Assembly: GCA_025201375.1 (NCBI GenBank)
Contig: JAIWZP010000022.1
Coordinates: 124,001 to 188,000 of the forward strand
Source of the DNA: Gongronella butleri
Taxonomy: Eukaryota; Mucoromycota; Mucoromycetes; Mucorales; Cunninghamellaceae
DNA: 64,000 nucleotides
Direction of reading: 5' to 3'
The number at the start of each line of letters is the position of its first letter. The first letter of the stretch is position 1. The notes below the pieces were generated by a model that worked only from the letters and a program-made list of their open reading frames with translations, searched no databases and was not told the DNA's origin. A program made the position numbers and the translations under genes. Below are positions 25,973 to 37,310 of the stretch, one piece after another.

Positions 25973-27018
25973 TCAATGATCGGCACACGGCCAAATCACG
26001 CGCGATGCATCCCTAAAGCTTACTGATTTCTTGCTCCATCCGAGGCGCGTGATGGTATCCTTGGCCGCTTGGTCCTGCTGGAGCGAGAGTTCCGGCAGAC
26101 GGTGGATTTCTTGGCCGTGCTGGAAGAGGATCAGGGTAGGCAGATCAAACGATGCAGGATCGCGGCTCACACCGAATTCCTGCGCAATGTCCGGGTACAC
26201 ATCCACGTCAATCTTGCCTGTGAGAGGGGAAAAAAAAAGCCCTTTCGCGTCAGCAATTTACCGCGTCGCCATGGCCATGATTCGCTCGTTTTCTGCCTTT
26301 ATCCCTTTTTTCCTACCAAACTTGATCTGATCAGAGGTATAATCCAGCGACAGGTGGGCGAGGACGGCCTCAAAGTTGAGGCAGGTGATGGACCAATTGG
26401 CATACAACATGACGGCCCAGTATTTGGTAAGGGTTGGGTCGATTTCGACGATTTTCTGCGGTTTCTTTGGATACACCTTGGTGCGAAAGGCCGCCTCGGT
26501 GAAATCGACCACCTTGGACGGGCCCCGGTACCAGGGTTGTGGCACAATGGATGACAGGCTAAACAAAGGGAAAATCAGCTGGATGTTGGGTGATACACAA
26601 AGCAAAAAAAAAAAAATAAAGGAGGCAAAAAAAGAGAAAAAGCTTACGTGAACCAGCCGCCCAGGTAGAGCAATGACCACCAGAGCCCCGAGTGCGAGTA
26701 GATAGACCAAGTCGAGTACACTTTGGCATACAGAATCAGCACGCTCGACAATTCTTCGGCTGTGGACGCCATAAGTGCCTTCCAGCAGCTCCACACAACT
26801 AAAAACACGAGCGGGTTGCGGTCCGAGGCCTGCAAAAAAAATAAAAGTGACGTTGAGCTGTCAATTTGCCCGCCAGGTGCCTCCATTCGCCCTACCGTGA
26901 GCGTGACACCTTGCAAAAACTGGAATACACGATAAACCAGCAGCGTGAAGCCATACACCCCGTGCAATAAATAGTGAGGGTGGTTCAGCCGTTGGTTGAG
27001 TTCAGCCAGTGAGGTCAT
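25973..27018 (-). CDS. TMX2-like thioredoxin-related transmembrane protein
   Basis: This is an ER membrane protein of the TMX2 family, which carries a thioredoxin-like domain with an atypical active site. Four exons (27018-26896, 26829-26648, 26558-26317, 26217-25973) join in phase to 263 residues. The first half has several hydrophobic helices (HYLLHGVYGFTLLVYR; WWSLLYLGGWFT), then VPQPWYRGP. The thioredoxin-like part follows: VMLYANWSITCLNFEAVLAHLSL, FGKIDVDVYPDIA and LPTLILFQHGQEIHRLP, including the cis-proline strand. The site is SITC instead of CxxC, as human TMX2 has SNDC, so oxidoreductase activity is uncertain. The ATG at 27018 begins MTSLAELNQRL. It lies tail-to-head with the next minus-strand gene, about 160 bp away. 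Confidence 0.85.
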
Positions 27019-27182
27019 AGTGAGGAGGGGAGTGGAGAGAGGGGGTAAAACGGAGAACAAGGAAAAAGAAAGAGAGAAAAAAAAAAAGGGAGTGACGAAG
27101 AGAAAAAGCCGAATTGAAATTCATGAGATCACATGGCTCACGTCGTTTATATTTTATTTCATTGTCAGCATGATTTCATTGT

Positions 27183-28129
27183 CTACACAGATGCATGAGA
27201 GGGAGAGGAAGGCGAGGCACGAACATAATCTGCGATGCGCGCCTGAAGCGCCTTGCCCCACACCACGGGAATCAATGACACCAACGACACAAGGCACAAT
27301 TTCACAATGAGCCAAGGTGTCAGCAGGTCGCCGGTCGACGTCAATTGACCAAGCACCTGTCCGGCTTGCGTGCACGCCACATTATATGGCAGCACGCCAA
27401 GAAACGTGGACCAAAAGAACGGGCTCAATGGCACATTTAGAAATGGCGCGCCTAGGTTGATCAACCTATTTTTTTTTTAAAAAAAAGCGTGAATTTATTG
27501 TCCCAATGTCTTCTCAATTAGCATAGTTCTTACCAATAGGGGGAAAATGGGAAAAGCCGCGCAAACAAGAGCCACCAAAAGACACCGAGGCCACGCTCCT
27601 TGTCCATTTGGGTGCGCAGCGCGTGGATTTGTTTCTGACACCATGCAATCTGCATCAATGGCTCACCCAAAAAGCCACCGGCCCAAAAAGCAAGCGTCGA
27701 CCCGCATGCCGTCAAAAAGCAGGTGCCAATGGTGCCCAAAACGACGCCGTACACGTGACCTGCGAGCAGATTGAGAAGCACGGTGCCTGGGACCGAATAA
27801 GTTTGCTGCCAAAGATAGAGTAAGATAACAACGACCCAGGCACGCACCGTGTTGGCCCATCCGCTGGCTCGCAACGCATCCAATTGCTTTGATAATTGCT
27901 GCAGGTCATCCAGCGAGTGTGGCAGGTCCATATGCAGCCATGAGTGTGCAAGAAACACAATCAATACCATAGCAACCAGCCCCACCGCGACAAAAAGCAA
28001 AAGTCGGGGCAGGAGGCCACTGCACACTTGCGACCGCGCCACTCCCGGGGTCTTTTGCACCGACGCACCGTCGTGGCCCAAGTGGTCGTCGTCGTCCAGC
28101 TGCTGCAGCTCTACATAGTCCGCAGGCAT
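27183..28129 (-). CDS. VTT-domain membrane protein, TMEM41A-like
   Basis: This is a multi-pass membrane protein of the VTT (DedA/Tvp38/TMEM41) family, related members of which act as ER lipid scramblases. Two exons (28129-27534 and 27465-27183) with a 68-bp intron give 292 residues. An acidic cytosolic start (LQQLDDDDHLGHDG) precedes a first membrane span. The VTT core then shows the re-entrant motif YSVPGTVLLNLLAGHVYG and the second signature ARLFPFSPYWLINLGAPFLNVPL followed by FFWSTFLGVLPYN. The LFP and LPYN variants are closer to the TMEM41A than the TMEM41B branch. It is divergent from ZNHIT2 across a 223-bp shared promoter. Substrate and membrane location are inferred from the family. 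Confidence 0.88.
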
Positions 28130-28352
28130 ACAGTCAAAAGAGTGGGAGGGGGGGAAAGAAGCGAAACCTACGAATATCGACGGAAAGAAAAGAAAAAAGG
28201 CAAAAAGGGTCTGTCAGAAAGACGGGCATGAAAAATTGGGGTCAGCCAACACCTAATTTTAGCAATCCCGGCGGAAAAAGTGATTTTCTCCTTGTTTTCC
28301 CCTCTATCTTTTCTTTTTTTCCTTCTCCTCTTGTTGCCTCGCCCCTTTCTCC
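28130..28352. promoter_or_regulatory. Shared divergent promoter of the TMEM41A-like gene and ZNHIT2
   Basis: Only 223 bp separate the two divergent start codons. The interval is G/A-rich on one side and C/T-rich on the other, with no clear TATA box, so a bidirectional promoter is likely. This is inferred from geometry only. Confidence 0.5.
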
Positions 28353-29650
28353 ATGCCAACCTTGACTCTTCTTGATCAAGACACACCACCCAGCGATGAT
28401 TCACGTGCATTATGTCTCATGTAAATCAGTAAAATCAAAAAACGTCAAAAAGAGGCTTATGTTGTTGTTTTATTTCTAGTTGTTCCGAGCAGCCGTTCAA
28501 GTATCTGTGTCCGAGGTGCAACCTCAAATACTGCTCTTTGACGTGTTATCGCGCGCAGCAACACGCCGAGTGCACCGAGTCATTTTACAAGCAGAATGTG
28601 ATGGAAGAAATGCACAGTCGCGACAAGGATGAAGAGGACCAAAAGGCAATGCGGCATATCTTGCGTCGATTCGAGGCCGAGGGCGACGACGCTGCGGCTG
28701 CGGCTGCGGCCGTGACTGGCTTGGACGATTCGGCCGAGATGGACGACGATGACGCGCTTGCCAGCAAGCTTGCTGGCGTCGATTTGGCGGATACCGACCC
28801 TGATACCCTGTGGCAGATGCTGTCTGCTTCACAACAAGCCCAATTCCGCGCATTGATGGAGAGTGACCAACCGTGGAACGAATTGGCTCTACCAGATTAT
28901 GAGCCGTGGTGGTGTATCGACGAAAAGGAGGAAAGGCGGCAAGCTCGACCACCTTTACCCACAGACACGCTCCCGCCCCTTTCTCAGCTTATGAAAACCA
29001 CGCCATCGCCTGTTTTGCGTTATCACGCGATTCACCTTTTACTCACCTATGCATACCTGCAGCGCAAAACACTCGGCGACATGGCCGACGACCCGGCTTT
29101 TTTGCTAAAAGTTCTCGAGTCCATGTCTGTCCTCTTTGCCACCACATCTGCTGCCACCTTGCGCACCCTCGATGACGCCATTGACGACGTGCAGCAACAT
29201 CTGGTCACTTGGGGCGATGATGACGCACCGCGCGTCATTTTGTTGCTGCTAAAAGATGCCGACCGGCTGCTCACACCGCCTTCCGCATCATTGTCACCAG
29301 CAGCACAAGTGCCCTCCAATGCCTCTGCCAATGCCGAAAAGGAGGACACCACGGATCTCGATCACGCCATTGGAGAATTGTACCAATTGGTCGACTGGCT
29401 CGCCAAACAATCGTCCACAGGCGCGGCAGACAGGAAAAAATTCAAATTGGCGACGAAAAAGGCGTTCTTCTTCCTTGTCTATGGCCACTCACTCACACCA
29501 CAGGAACGCCACGTGATGTCTTTGGCCGTGCGAGCGCGCCATCAACAATTGGACCGAGATCTTCATGTATTTGCGCAAGAAAAAGATGCTGCCGAGCGCG
29601 CCATTGAAAAGGACAATGAGAAAAAGAAAATAAAAATCCAGGAACTCTGA
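28353..29650 (+). CDS. ZNHIT2: Zinc finger HIT domain protein 2 (ZNHIT2)
   Basis: This is a HIT-type zinc finger protein; the human relative links the R2TP/HSP90 chaperone to U5 snRNP (PRPF8) assembly. Two exons (28353-28420 and 28480-29650, intron 59 bp) encode 412 residues. Choosing the ATG at 28353 completes the zinc finger across the intron: CLIC, YLCPRC, YCSLTC, then a His/Cys pair in QQHAEC, giving the HIT pattern at residues about 20-50. An acidic linker follows, then LWQMLSASQQAQF, DYEPWW and a long helical domain, as in the family. Length agrees with human ZNHIT2 (about 400). An alternative ATG at 28396 would lose the first CxxC pair. Confidence 0.9.
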
Positions 29651-29856
29651 CGCATGGCGCACATGAGCTCAATGGCACCCTCGTAATTTTTTTTTCATGC
29701 GTCGACTGCGCGACGCTTCTTGATTTGGCAATGACGGGTGTGGCGGAGGTGGAAATGGGGAAACAGAAAATCATGTGCCCTTCATGTTCATTTCATTCTT
29801 TCCTCGTTTCTTTATTTATACCCCCCGTCTTCTTTTATATCTTTTTTTTTTTTCCT

Positions 29857-31067
29857 ATGACAAACCGCGCCCCGTCTCCGCTGCTTCCTTGTGCCTCACC
29901 GACAAACTATGCAGCCATACCTCCAGCAGCCAAAGACCCACCCAACAGATATCTCGCACCGTTTCAGCTATGGAAAAGCCAGTCGTACCTCTGTTCTCTC
30001 TGCAGCCTCGTCCTGCTGCTTGTCATCTTCACCACACTGGAAATACTCGTCCTAAAATACAACCTGCCGGCTGTTGACCCGTGCGTCCTTGCTGTATATC
30101 CTTTTGGAGCCACCTTTTGACGCCTTTTTTTTGTTTTACTCTTTTCCAGGGCCGACAGGGAAGCAATTAAGATACCAAGGGACCTGGACGACCTGCAGCG
30201 GCTGAATCACGTCCTAAACCAATATATGGACCAACACTTTTTCAAAGTGTATGTCACGTTTGTCGTCAGCTTCATATAGTAGGTGTCACTTGCCTTTTCC
30301 CCCCACCCCCTTTTCCCAGTCAGCTCAATTGGCCACGTTCACGTTTCTCACAACCCCGCTCACCCACATTGGTCTTTTAGCCTACAGAGCTTCTCGATTC
30401 CCGGCTCCATGTGGCTGTCCGTGCTTGGAGGCGCGCTTTTTCCATTTTGGCTAACACTCATCACCGTGTGTATTGTAAGTGTGTGCAGAAAAGTGAGCCA
30501 TGAGGCTTGTCAATTCATCATTCTCACGCGGAACCTTACTCTTTTTCCTTTTTATCTTTTTTTTTTCTTTTTTTTTTACGCAGTGCTCGAGTATTGGCGC
30601 GTCGCTCGCGTTTCTCTTGTCTGGGAGCCTTGGATCCAAGGCGATCATGCATCTTTTTGGCGCGCGCATCAGTAAATGGAATGAACAGGTAAGATAAAGG
30701 CGGTAACAGGCTCATTCCAGGGGTCGAGACATGCATTGACGCCAATTTTCGTCTGTTTTAGTTGGTTCAACACAAGCAACACATGTTTAATTACATGATT
30801 GTGCTGCGCATTGCCCCATTGCCGCCTAATTGGGTCGTAAATCTCGGCGCACCACATCTTGGCATCCCTCTTTTCACCTTTTTCTGGGGCACCTTTTTGG
30901 GCGTCGCGCCTTTGTCGTTTATCCAAATCCAGGCTGGTGCAGCGCTCGACCGCCTCTCGTCATCCGACAAACTCGTCATTTTCACACCTCTCAACATCGC
31001 CTGCCTCTTCGGCATTGCCATTGCGGCCCTCATCCCTGTTTTTGTAAAAAGACGCTATAACATGTAG
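29857..31067 (+). CDS. VTT-domain membrane protein, TMEM41B-like
   Basis: This gene encodes a TMEM41B-type VTT protein, an ER phospholipid scramblase family needed for autophagosome and lipid droplet biology. Five exons (29857-30080, 30150-30278, 30381-30474, 30584-30688, 30762-31067) join in phase to 285 residues, close to the human protein. A cytosolic start precedes a membrane span. IKIPRDLDDL follows, a TMEM41B hallmark, then YLQSFSIPGSMWLSVLGG (first VTT loop), CSSIGASLAFLLS, and VLRIAPLPPNWVVNLGAPHL with FFWGTFLGVAP (second loop). The protein ends in a basic KRRYNM tail. It starts 206 bp after ZNHIT2 and ends 159 bp before CCDC12, all on the plus strand. The TMEM41A-like paralogue lies just beyond ZNHIT2. 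Confidence 0.92.
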
Positions 31068-31226
31068 TAATTAAAAAAAAATCGCATCCCACAAAAATCA
31101 AACTTCAAATGCCCTCTTTGGCGCATGAATTGGGCCGCCACGGACGCAAAAAAAGAAAGAAAAAAAAAAGTCAGAAGCTGTTTTGTCTCTTTTTCCCGCT
31201 TTTTCTTTTTGCATACACCACAACCC

Positions 31227-31905
31227 ATGGAAGCCGCTGCCAAGGATAGAAAAGATCGCCTCGCCGCCCTACGAAAGCGAAAACAAGGCACTGACGCGTC
31301 GTCGTCATCAGGTCGCCCAGCCACAGCCGATCGAGAAGAGTAAGGGCTTTTCTTCATATTTTTTATGCCACTCAGTGCTGAACATCTCTGCTTTTTTTTT
31401 TTTTTTTTTTTTGCGTGTAGGGGTCTCGTCTTTCGAAGCTACACGCCACAGGACGAAGAGCTGAAGAAACACGTTCAGCCCGCGTCGCACGCCGATATCA
31501 AAATGACCGCAGAAACCGCCACCGCAGACATACCCACAGAAACGCTCAAAGAAGCCGCTGAAAAGGAGACCGAGGAAGTTGTACGTGGAAAGAATGACGC
31601 TGCCGCGCACGCTCGGGGGACGTGGAAACACATCCACCATGGCGATTTCTCGCAAAAGCCAACGTTTCTCACTTTTTTTTCTATTTCTACGCTAGGATCT
31701 GTTCAATCTGGCGCCCAAAAAGGCCAATTGGGACCTGCGACGCGACGTGGAGAAGAAGATGCGCCGGCTGGATCGAAGGACGCAGCGCGCCATCCTCGAC
31801 CTCATCCGCAAACGCCTTGCCGACGATGGAAACTTGGCCGATGCCGTCACCCAAGTCGAAGAAGCCGAGCAGCGCCTCCGCGACCAGGAGCAGGACGACG
31901 AGTAG
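31227..31905 (+). CDS. CCDC12 / Cwf18 spliceosome-associated protein
   Basis: This is the homologue of CCDC12 (Cwf18 in fission yeast), a small component of the activated spliceosome and Prp19-related complexes. Three exons (31227-31339, 31421-31580, 31696-31905) encode 160 residues. The N-terminal basic coiled coil (DRKDRLAALRKRK) is followed by LVFRSYTPQDEELKKH, an acidic linker, and the strongly conserved end DLFNLAPKKANWDLRRDVEKK, split here as DLFNLAPKK and NWDLRRDVEKKM, then LDRRTQRAILDLIRKRL. Order and spacing match the family. A poly-T tract of about 20 lies before the second exon. Its neighbours NIP7, ZNHIT2 and CWC24 are also RNA-processing genes, but that is not evidence of co-regulation. 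Confidence 0.92.
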
Positions 31906-32370
31906 GAGCCATTGTGGTCTCGGTGGTCGCGTTGGCTGCCGCGCAGCATAGAAAAATAAAAAAAAAAATGTGTCATCTTATTCTCTTTTTGCCTGGTTTT
32001 ACGTGGTGATCCACAATGATGTGCTTTGTGCCGTGTGGACAGCGAGAATAAAAAAGAGGCACAATGACTCTAGTAATCAATCGCATGATAGCAAGGTGAA
32101 TTACGCGTCCCTCGAGGCTGGCGCAGCCCGTGTTTCCAGCCACTTTGCATATTATTCTGCTCAGCAGATCAACTATTACGGAAAAAAAAAAACAACGCTA
32201 CAAAACACCTAGTAGCTCTCTCTTTGCCTTGCACCCCTTATGTCCTCTCGTATGCTTTTCAGATACCGTCTTTCCATCTGCAGAGCACGCATTTATGTAA
32301 TAAACAATATAAAATGACATTCAGCCCTCCGCAGTCATAAATGTGAAGAGCCACCATGCGCGTCTGCTAT
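31906..32370. other. Intergenic spacer, no gene seen
   Basis: This is the CCDC12 3' flank with A-rich runs leading into the second fold-back repeat. No frame with protein character is seen. Confidence 0.4.
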
Positions 32371-34046
32371 TGACGACAGCAATGCGGTTGTCCGCGTTCG
32401 CGATCAAACATGCGATGCCTTGTAAAACAGCAAATTACGTCAAAAAACCCATTTTTGGGCGCCAAACGTTTTGTGCCAGGTGCACCGCGTCGCTCGCGAG
32501 CTCCTTTTGAGCGCAAGGATCGGATCCACCTATGGTGTGAGTTTTAGGGCACATTGCATTGTAACGATGCGCTCAAATCACGCGTCGTAAAAAAACGACA
32601 TTTTGTGAATGCCATTTAAGCGGGGACTTTTTGAAACCTGGTGAATTTTTGACACGCCAGTATGCGTCTGAGCCGTGGAAGCGCATCCGTTCAGTTTTAT
32701 TTTGGTGGCGTGTCTCAATGGCGACTTTACCTTGTACGATAGTGATTTTCACTAAAAGTCGCTTGTTCTCGACATTCCCCCTATTCGATCAGCCTCAAAC
32801 TTTGTTAGCAGCATCAGTGCAGCTCATGCTTCAACTTTGCTGCTAGCATCAGGCACACAGATGCAGCAAACGCTGGATAATTCGAAAAGAGTAAGATAAC
32901 TCCAGCTATTTGAAGAGTGCGCGTCGTTTTCATTAATTGATCGATTTGAAAACAAATGCATTGTGTGTCATGCATTGCGGGATACAATTTTATCGCTTTC
33001 GCCTAACCGCTCCAATGCTCTGGGAGGATTTTAATGCCATTTTAAAAATTAATATATTTATTTTGCACATTTCGTTGGTACCCACAATTCAATCTTTTCA
33101 AAATCTCTTGCTATGTATAGTGGCTCTTGTGATGTGCAATCGACATCTAGAAGTGAAGCGCTACGACGTGCGTACGAAAAAAAATTGTATGTGGGGAGAT
33201 CGATTTTTTGCGACAATTGCAATTTACGGATTATTGTGCAAGGCAATCACCTCGACCATGTAATATACTTTACGGAGCGTGCCATGAGCTGCAATTTTGC
33301 TGCCCGCATCAATGCTGAGAAAGAAAGACAACCTGTAGAAAATCCGACTTTTAGTGAAAATCGCCATTGTACAAGGCAAAATCGCCAATGCGACACGCTA
33401 CCGAGACAAAACTGAACGGATGCGCGACCAAGGCACAGACGCACACTGGCATGTGAAAATTTCACCAGATTTCAAAAAGTTCCCGCTTAAATGGCATTCA
33501 CAATATGTGTTTTTTTACGACGCGTAATTTGAGCGCATCATTACAATACAATGCGCTCTGAAACTCACATCACAGGTGGACCCGATCCTTGCGCACAAAA
33601 CAGCCCTTGAGCTCCACTGTACGCTTGTTGGATGGCGTTTGGCATTTGAGGACGATCGTTTTACGGATAACCATCCGTTTCTTGGGGAACAGAGGCTCGC
33701 AGCACTTTTGCTTTAGACACCAAAAGCGGCGCAGTCTGCGAGTGGGATCCTATGCCTTCTAATTGAGGAAATCTACTTGCAACAGCGTGCGCAAAATGCA
33801 AATCGCTGAAAATGTGAAACAATCCTTGACACACTGTTTCCCAGCACATATGGAAGCCTGCCAATAATCGCAAAAATTACAGGAAATGATGCGTACGCAC
33901 TGCATGGTGAATTTGAGGGCAAGTGATATTGTTAAAAATGTAAACAAGTCATGTTTTGTAAAAGAGCAAAGCGTTAGGTGCATTTTGACTAGAATTGGCG
34001 ATGCGTCCAACGTATTGGTAATGCGTCAGGCGTATTGTGGCTATAG
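32371..34046 (+). repeat. Fold-back repeat, copy 2
   Basis: This is a near full-length relative of the repeat at 3989-5665 in the same orientation and with the same internal arrangement. Inverted arms lie at about 32491-32762 and 33343-33614, with the same interior of about 580 bp and the same right outer part (AGAGGCTCGCAGCACTTT, CTTCTAATTGAGGAAATC). The two copies differ by scattered substitutions and small indels, so both are moderately old. It ends in GCGTC/CAGCG short repeats that run straight into copy 3. Confidence 0.75.
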
Positions 34047-35660
34047 TAATGCGTCCAGCGCGCTGACAAAGCGCCAGCCGCATTATGACTAGAATTGGCG
34101 GTGTGTCCAGCGCATTGTGGCTATTAGATGGCGTCCAACACGTTGACAACACGCTATTACAATTTTATACATTTCTTTCCTTTCCTTTGGTATGGTTGTT
34201 CAACATCTTCCGTGCTGACAACGGCAATCCGGCCGCATGTGTCGCGATGAAACATGCGATGCCTTGCAAAATAGCAAATTAGGTGTAAAAAACCACTTTT
34301 GGATGTCAACCGTTTTGTACCAGGTATTTCGTGGCGCACGAGAGCTACTTTTGTGCGCAAGGACGGGGTCCACCTATGGTGTAAGTTTTAGGGCACATTG
34401 TGTTGTAACGATGCGCTCAAATCACGCGTCGTAAAAAACCACATTTTGTGAATGCCATTTAAGCGGGGACTTTTTGAAACCTGGTGAAATTTTGACACGC
34501 CAGTGTGCGTCTGAGCCGTTGTAGCGCATCCGTTCAGTTTTATTTCGGTGGCGTGTCCTAATGGCGACTTTACCTTGTACAATGGTGATTTTCATTAAAA
34601 GTCTCTTGTTCTCGGCACTTCCCCTTTTCGATCAACCGCAAACTTTGCCAGCAGCATTACGTAGTCCCTCGTGCTTTAACTTTACTGCTGGCATCAAGGC
34701 ACCCTGATACAGCAAACGCTGGATAATCCAAAAAGAGTAAGATAATTCCAGATATTTGAATATTCCGCGTCTTTTTCATAAATTAATTGGTTTGAAAACA
34801 GGTGTACTGTGTTTCATGCATTGCTGGATACAACTTCGTCGCTTGCATCTAACCGCTCCAATGCTCTGGGAGGATTTTAATACCATTTTAAAAATAAAAT
34901 ATTTCTTTTGCACATTTCGTTGGTTCCCACAACCCAATATTTTTAAAGCCTATTGCAATGCATAGAGGCCGTTGTGATGGGGCAATCGACACCTGAAAGT
35001 GAAGCACTAAGACCCTTGAAAGAAAACTGTTATATGAGAAGAGATCGATTTTTCGCGTTCATTGCATTTTGCAGATCATTGGTCAGAAAAACCGTCTCGA
35101 GCCCATAATGTACTTAACGGAGCGTGCCATGAGCTGCAATTTTGCTGCGTGCATCAATGCTGAGAAACAAAGGCAGCCTGTAGAAAATCCAATTTTCCAG
35201 TAGAAAGCAACGTCTCCCATAGCCAACTTCATTTACACGCACCGTAGCGCTCTACCTTTGATGTGTCAAATTGTGCAGCAGAACGCGCACTATTTCTTGG
35301 CCCTGATTTGGACGTATTTGATTAGTGGTAAGGCAGCAAAAAGCGCAAAACAATTCTTTTAATCTTTTAGATGGAATCATCCACCTTTCATGGCGTCTCG
35401 GCACTTAGCTACATGCCGCAAAGTTGTCTAATCCGACGTATTCTGTAGTCTGGGCAAGTTTTGGGACGGCTAGATCAGCGAAAAATCTCCCCACAGAGGT
35501 CGAGCGGCCTACAGTATTCGGTGCATCATCGAAAAACACTCTTTCATGGTAGCGAGGCATGATGCAAGCGGCAAAGTTGAAGCACGTGTAGGACTGGTTC
35601 AATCTACAATATTTCAAGCTGATTGAATCAGTACAATTTCGAGAACACTCCATTTTTCAC
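34047..35660 (+). repeat. Fold-back repeat, copy 3 (long form, right end degraded)
   Basis: This is a third member directly after copy 2. The left flank and left arm (about 34085-34602) are well conserved. The interior continues into the extra segment seen in copy 4 (11.2-13.0 kb), for example RSALPLMCQ coding near 35247. The right inverted arm is missing or unrecognisable beyond about 35660. No intact transposase is seen. Confidence 0.65.
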
Positions 35661-36268
35661 GGAAAGTTTAAAGTTCACAATAAAAAATGTTGATTTACGC
35701 AAAACGGTGTGAATCGAGGCCTTGAGAAATGAATATACTGTAGAGCCATCATTTCAGACGCCCCGTGTTCTGTAATCTTTTTTTTTTTTTTGGCTATTGC
35801 CGTCGACACGCGTACCAGGCTTCATTTCTGCTCTAATGCGCTGTTTGATGGGCTTTTCATCAAATATGCCAAGCAACAGCACATAGCCTGGTAGCACCGG
35901 CGGCTAAATTACGCTATTTAGCCTTTCATGACATGGCTCTAAAACACTTGTTGCCACTGTTTTACATTTTTTCATTTTTTTCTCATTTTTTTGCATTATA
36001 GATGTTGGTCACATGGGCTCGCTATTCTTGTGTTGCCACTGGTGAATGGTGCATTAAGATGTCGTCATGAAGCCGGGCTCTGGGTTGCCCAGGTTCGCGT
36101 TGCGCCGTGTACTCGGAAAAGGAAGTGACGAGATGTTGGCTCATTGTTGCAATGGTCGCGTCGCACGAGGTGCAAATCGTTCTTAAACACGGTCACAGCC
36201 GTGCCACCATGACAACCGAAAGAATTCCCCAGGCCTTCTTTTAGTGCATGGGCGAGAAGCATTGAACC

Positions 36269-36300
<32 letters not shown>

Positions 36301-37310
36301 CAAAATACGCGCGATCGTCGCTGCCGCCATACTTCATCCGCGACTATGATCGTCCCAGTAACACACAGTGGCCAGGCTTCGTTCTCACACCCAAGGAAAG
36401 GGACAAAAGTGCCATTGGTCCCAGCATTGGATAATGTATAAATTGCGATGAGATGCACATCTCCTATGCTGCCGCCTATTTTGGGCCGCGACGATCGTTT
36501 GCTGGTTCGTGGGTATGTTTCGCATCCCACTTTTTTTGATTTGCGGACTGAGCGCGTCACTGGGACATGGTCTTTGTTTTTGTTTTTGCTGTGGATGTTG
36601 ATTTTGCGGCATCAATGCGTCATTCTTGTTAGGTAATTGGCATGTCTTTAGCGGGATAATCGGATGTGGTGAGCGAGCACCAGCCTCCTGCCGTGACCTT
36701 TTTGAGCTTGGGCGGTGAGATCCCAATCTGAACTTTAAAAAACGATTGCTAGTATATTTCCCATGTTCCTGGATTGGATGTGAGGCTTGCATTTGGGTGC
36801 ATTTAGGCTGCTTTGTTAGCATTCTTGGCTAATCTGAGAATGTAGACGCGTCAGTTGCAGCTCCATGATACCTCTTTTGCCATGGTGCATGGGATTTGTA
36901 GAAAGTGTAATCCAGTGAGTCACGTGGCACATCAATTGAAGTGAAAAGTGAGGGAGCACAGGGTGTCAATTGAACTCGGGATGACGGGGCAACAACAAAA
37001 TAAAACACAGGAACAAAGGAAGCCCAAAATAAATTCGGGTCCCCTTTGACTTGGGGGGAGCACAAAAGTGATGGGCAAATGGATATAGAACGCGAGTTTC
37101 TATATTGGGCCGATCATTGGTCAGGTGATTTACTACTTTCAGCACCCGGGGACTCTGAGACGGACTGGATTTGGGGGAGGATTACAGGTAAAATTTCAAA
37201 ACTCCACTGACCAATTCCTCATTTAAGGCTAGATTTATGATTCTACATGTTTCTTTTTCTTCATACTTTTATTTCATCATCATCTTGTTTCATTCCTTTC
37301 CTCTCCTTCG
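35661..37310. other. Spacer with a probable pseudogene and low-complexity runs
   Basis: Apart from the CX9C-like remnant at 36067-36257, this stretch has a poly-A run of about 29 (36271-36299) and gene-like fragments without continuous frames, for example the phrase LPPYFIRDYDRPSNTQWPGF encoded near 36325. The last 100 bp are a pyrimidine-rich leader for the receptor gene. Confidence 0.4.
36067..36257 (+). pseudogene. Possible pseudogene of a small mitochondrial CX9C (NDUFAF8-like) protein
   Basis: From ATG 36067 the frame reads MKPGSGLPRFALRRVLGKG, resembling the start of small fungal twin-CX9C proteins of the NDUFAF8 type, then stops after 39 codons at 36184. The +1 frame around 36150 continues with VASHEVQIVLKH and TTERIPQAFF, an in-frame TAG, then CMGEKH. 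This looks like the second half of such a protein with a frameshift, a nonsense codon and lost cysteines. The resemblance is from memory of the family and is short, so the call is tentative. Confidence 0.3.
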
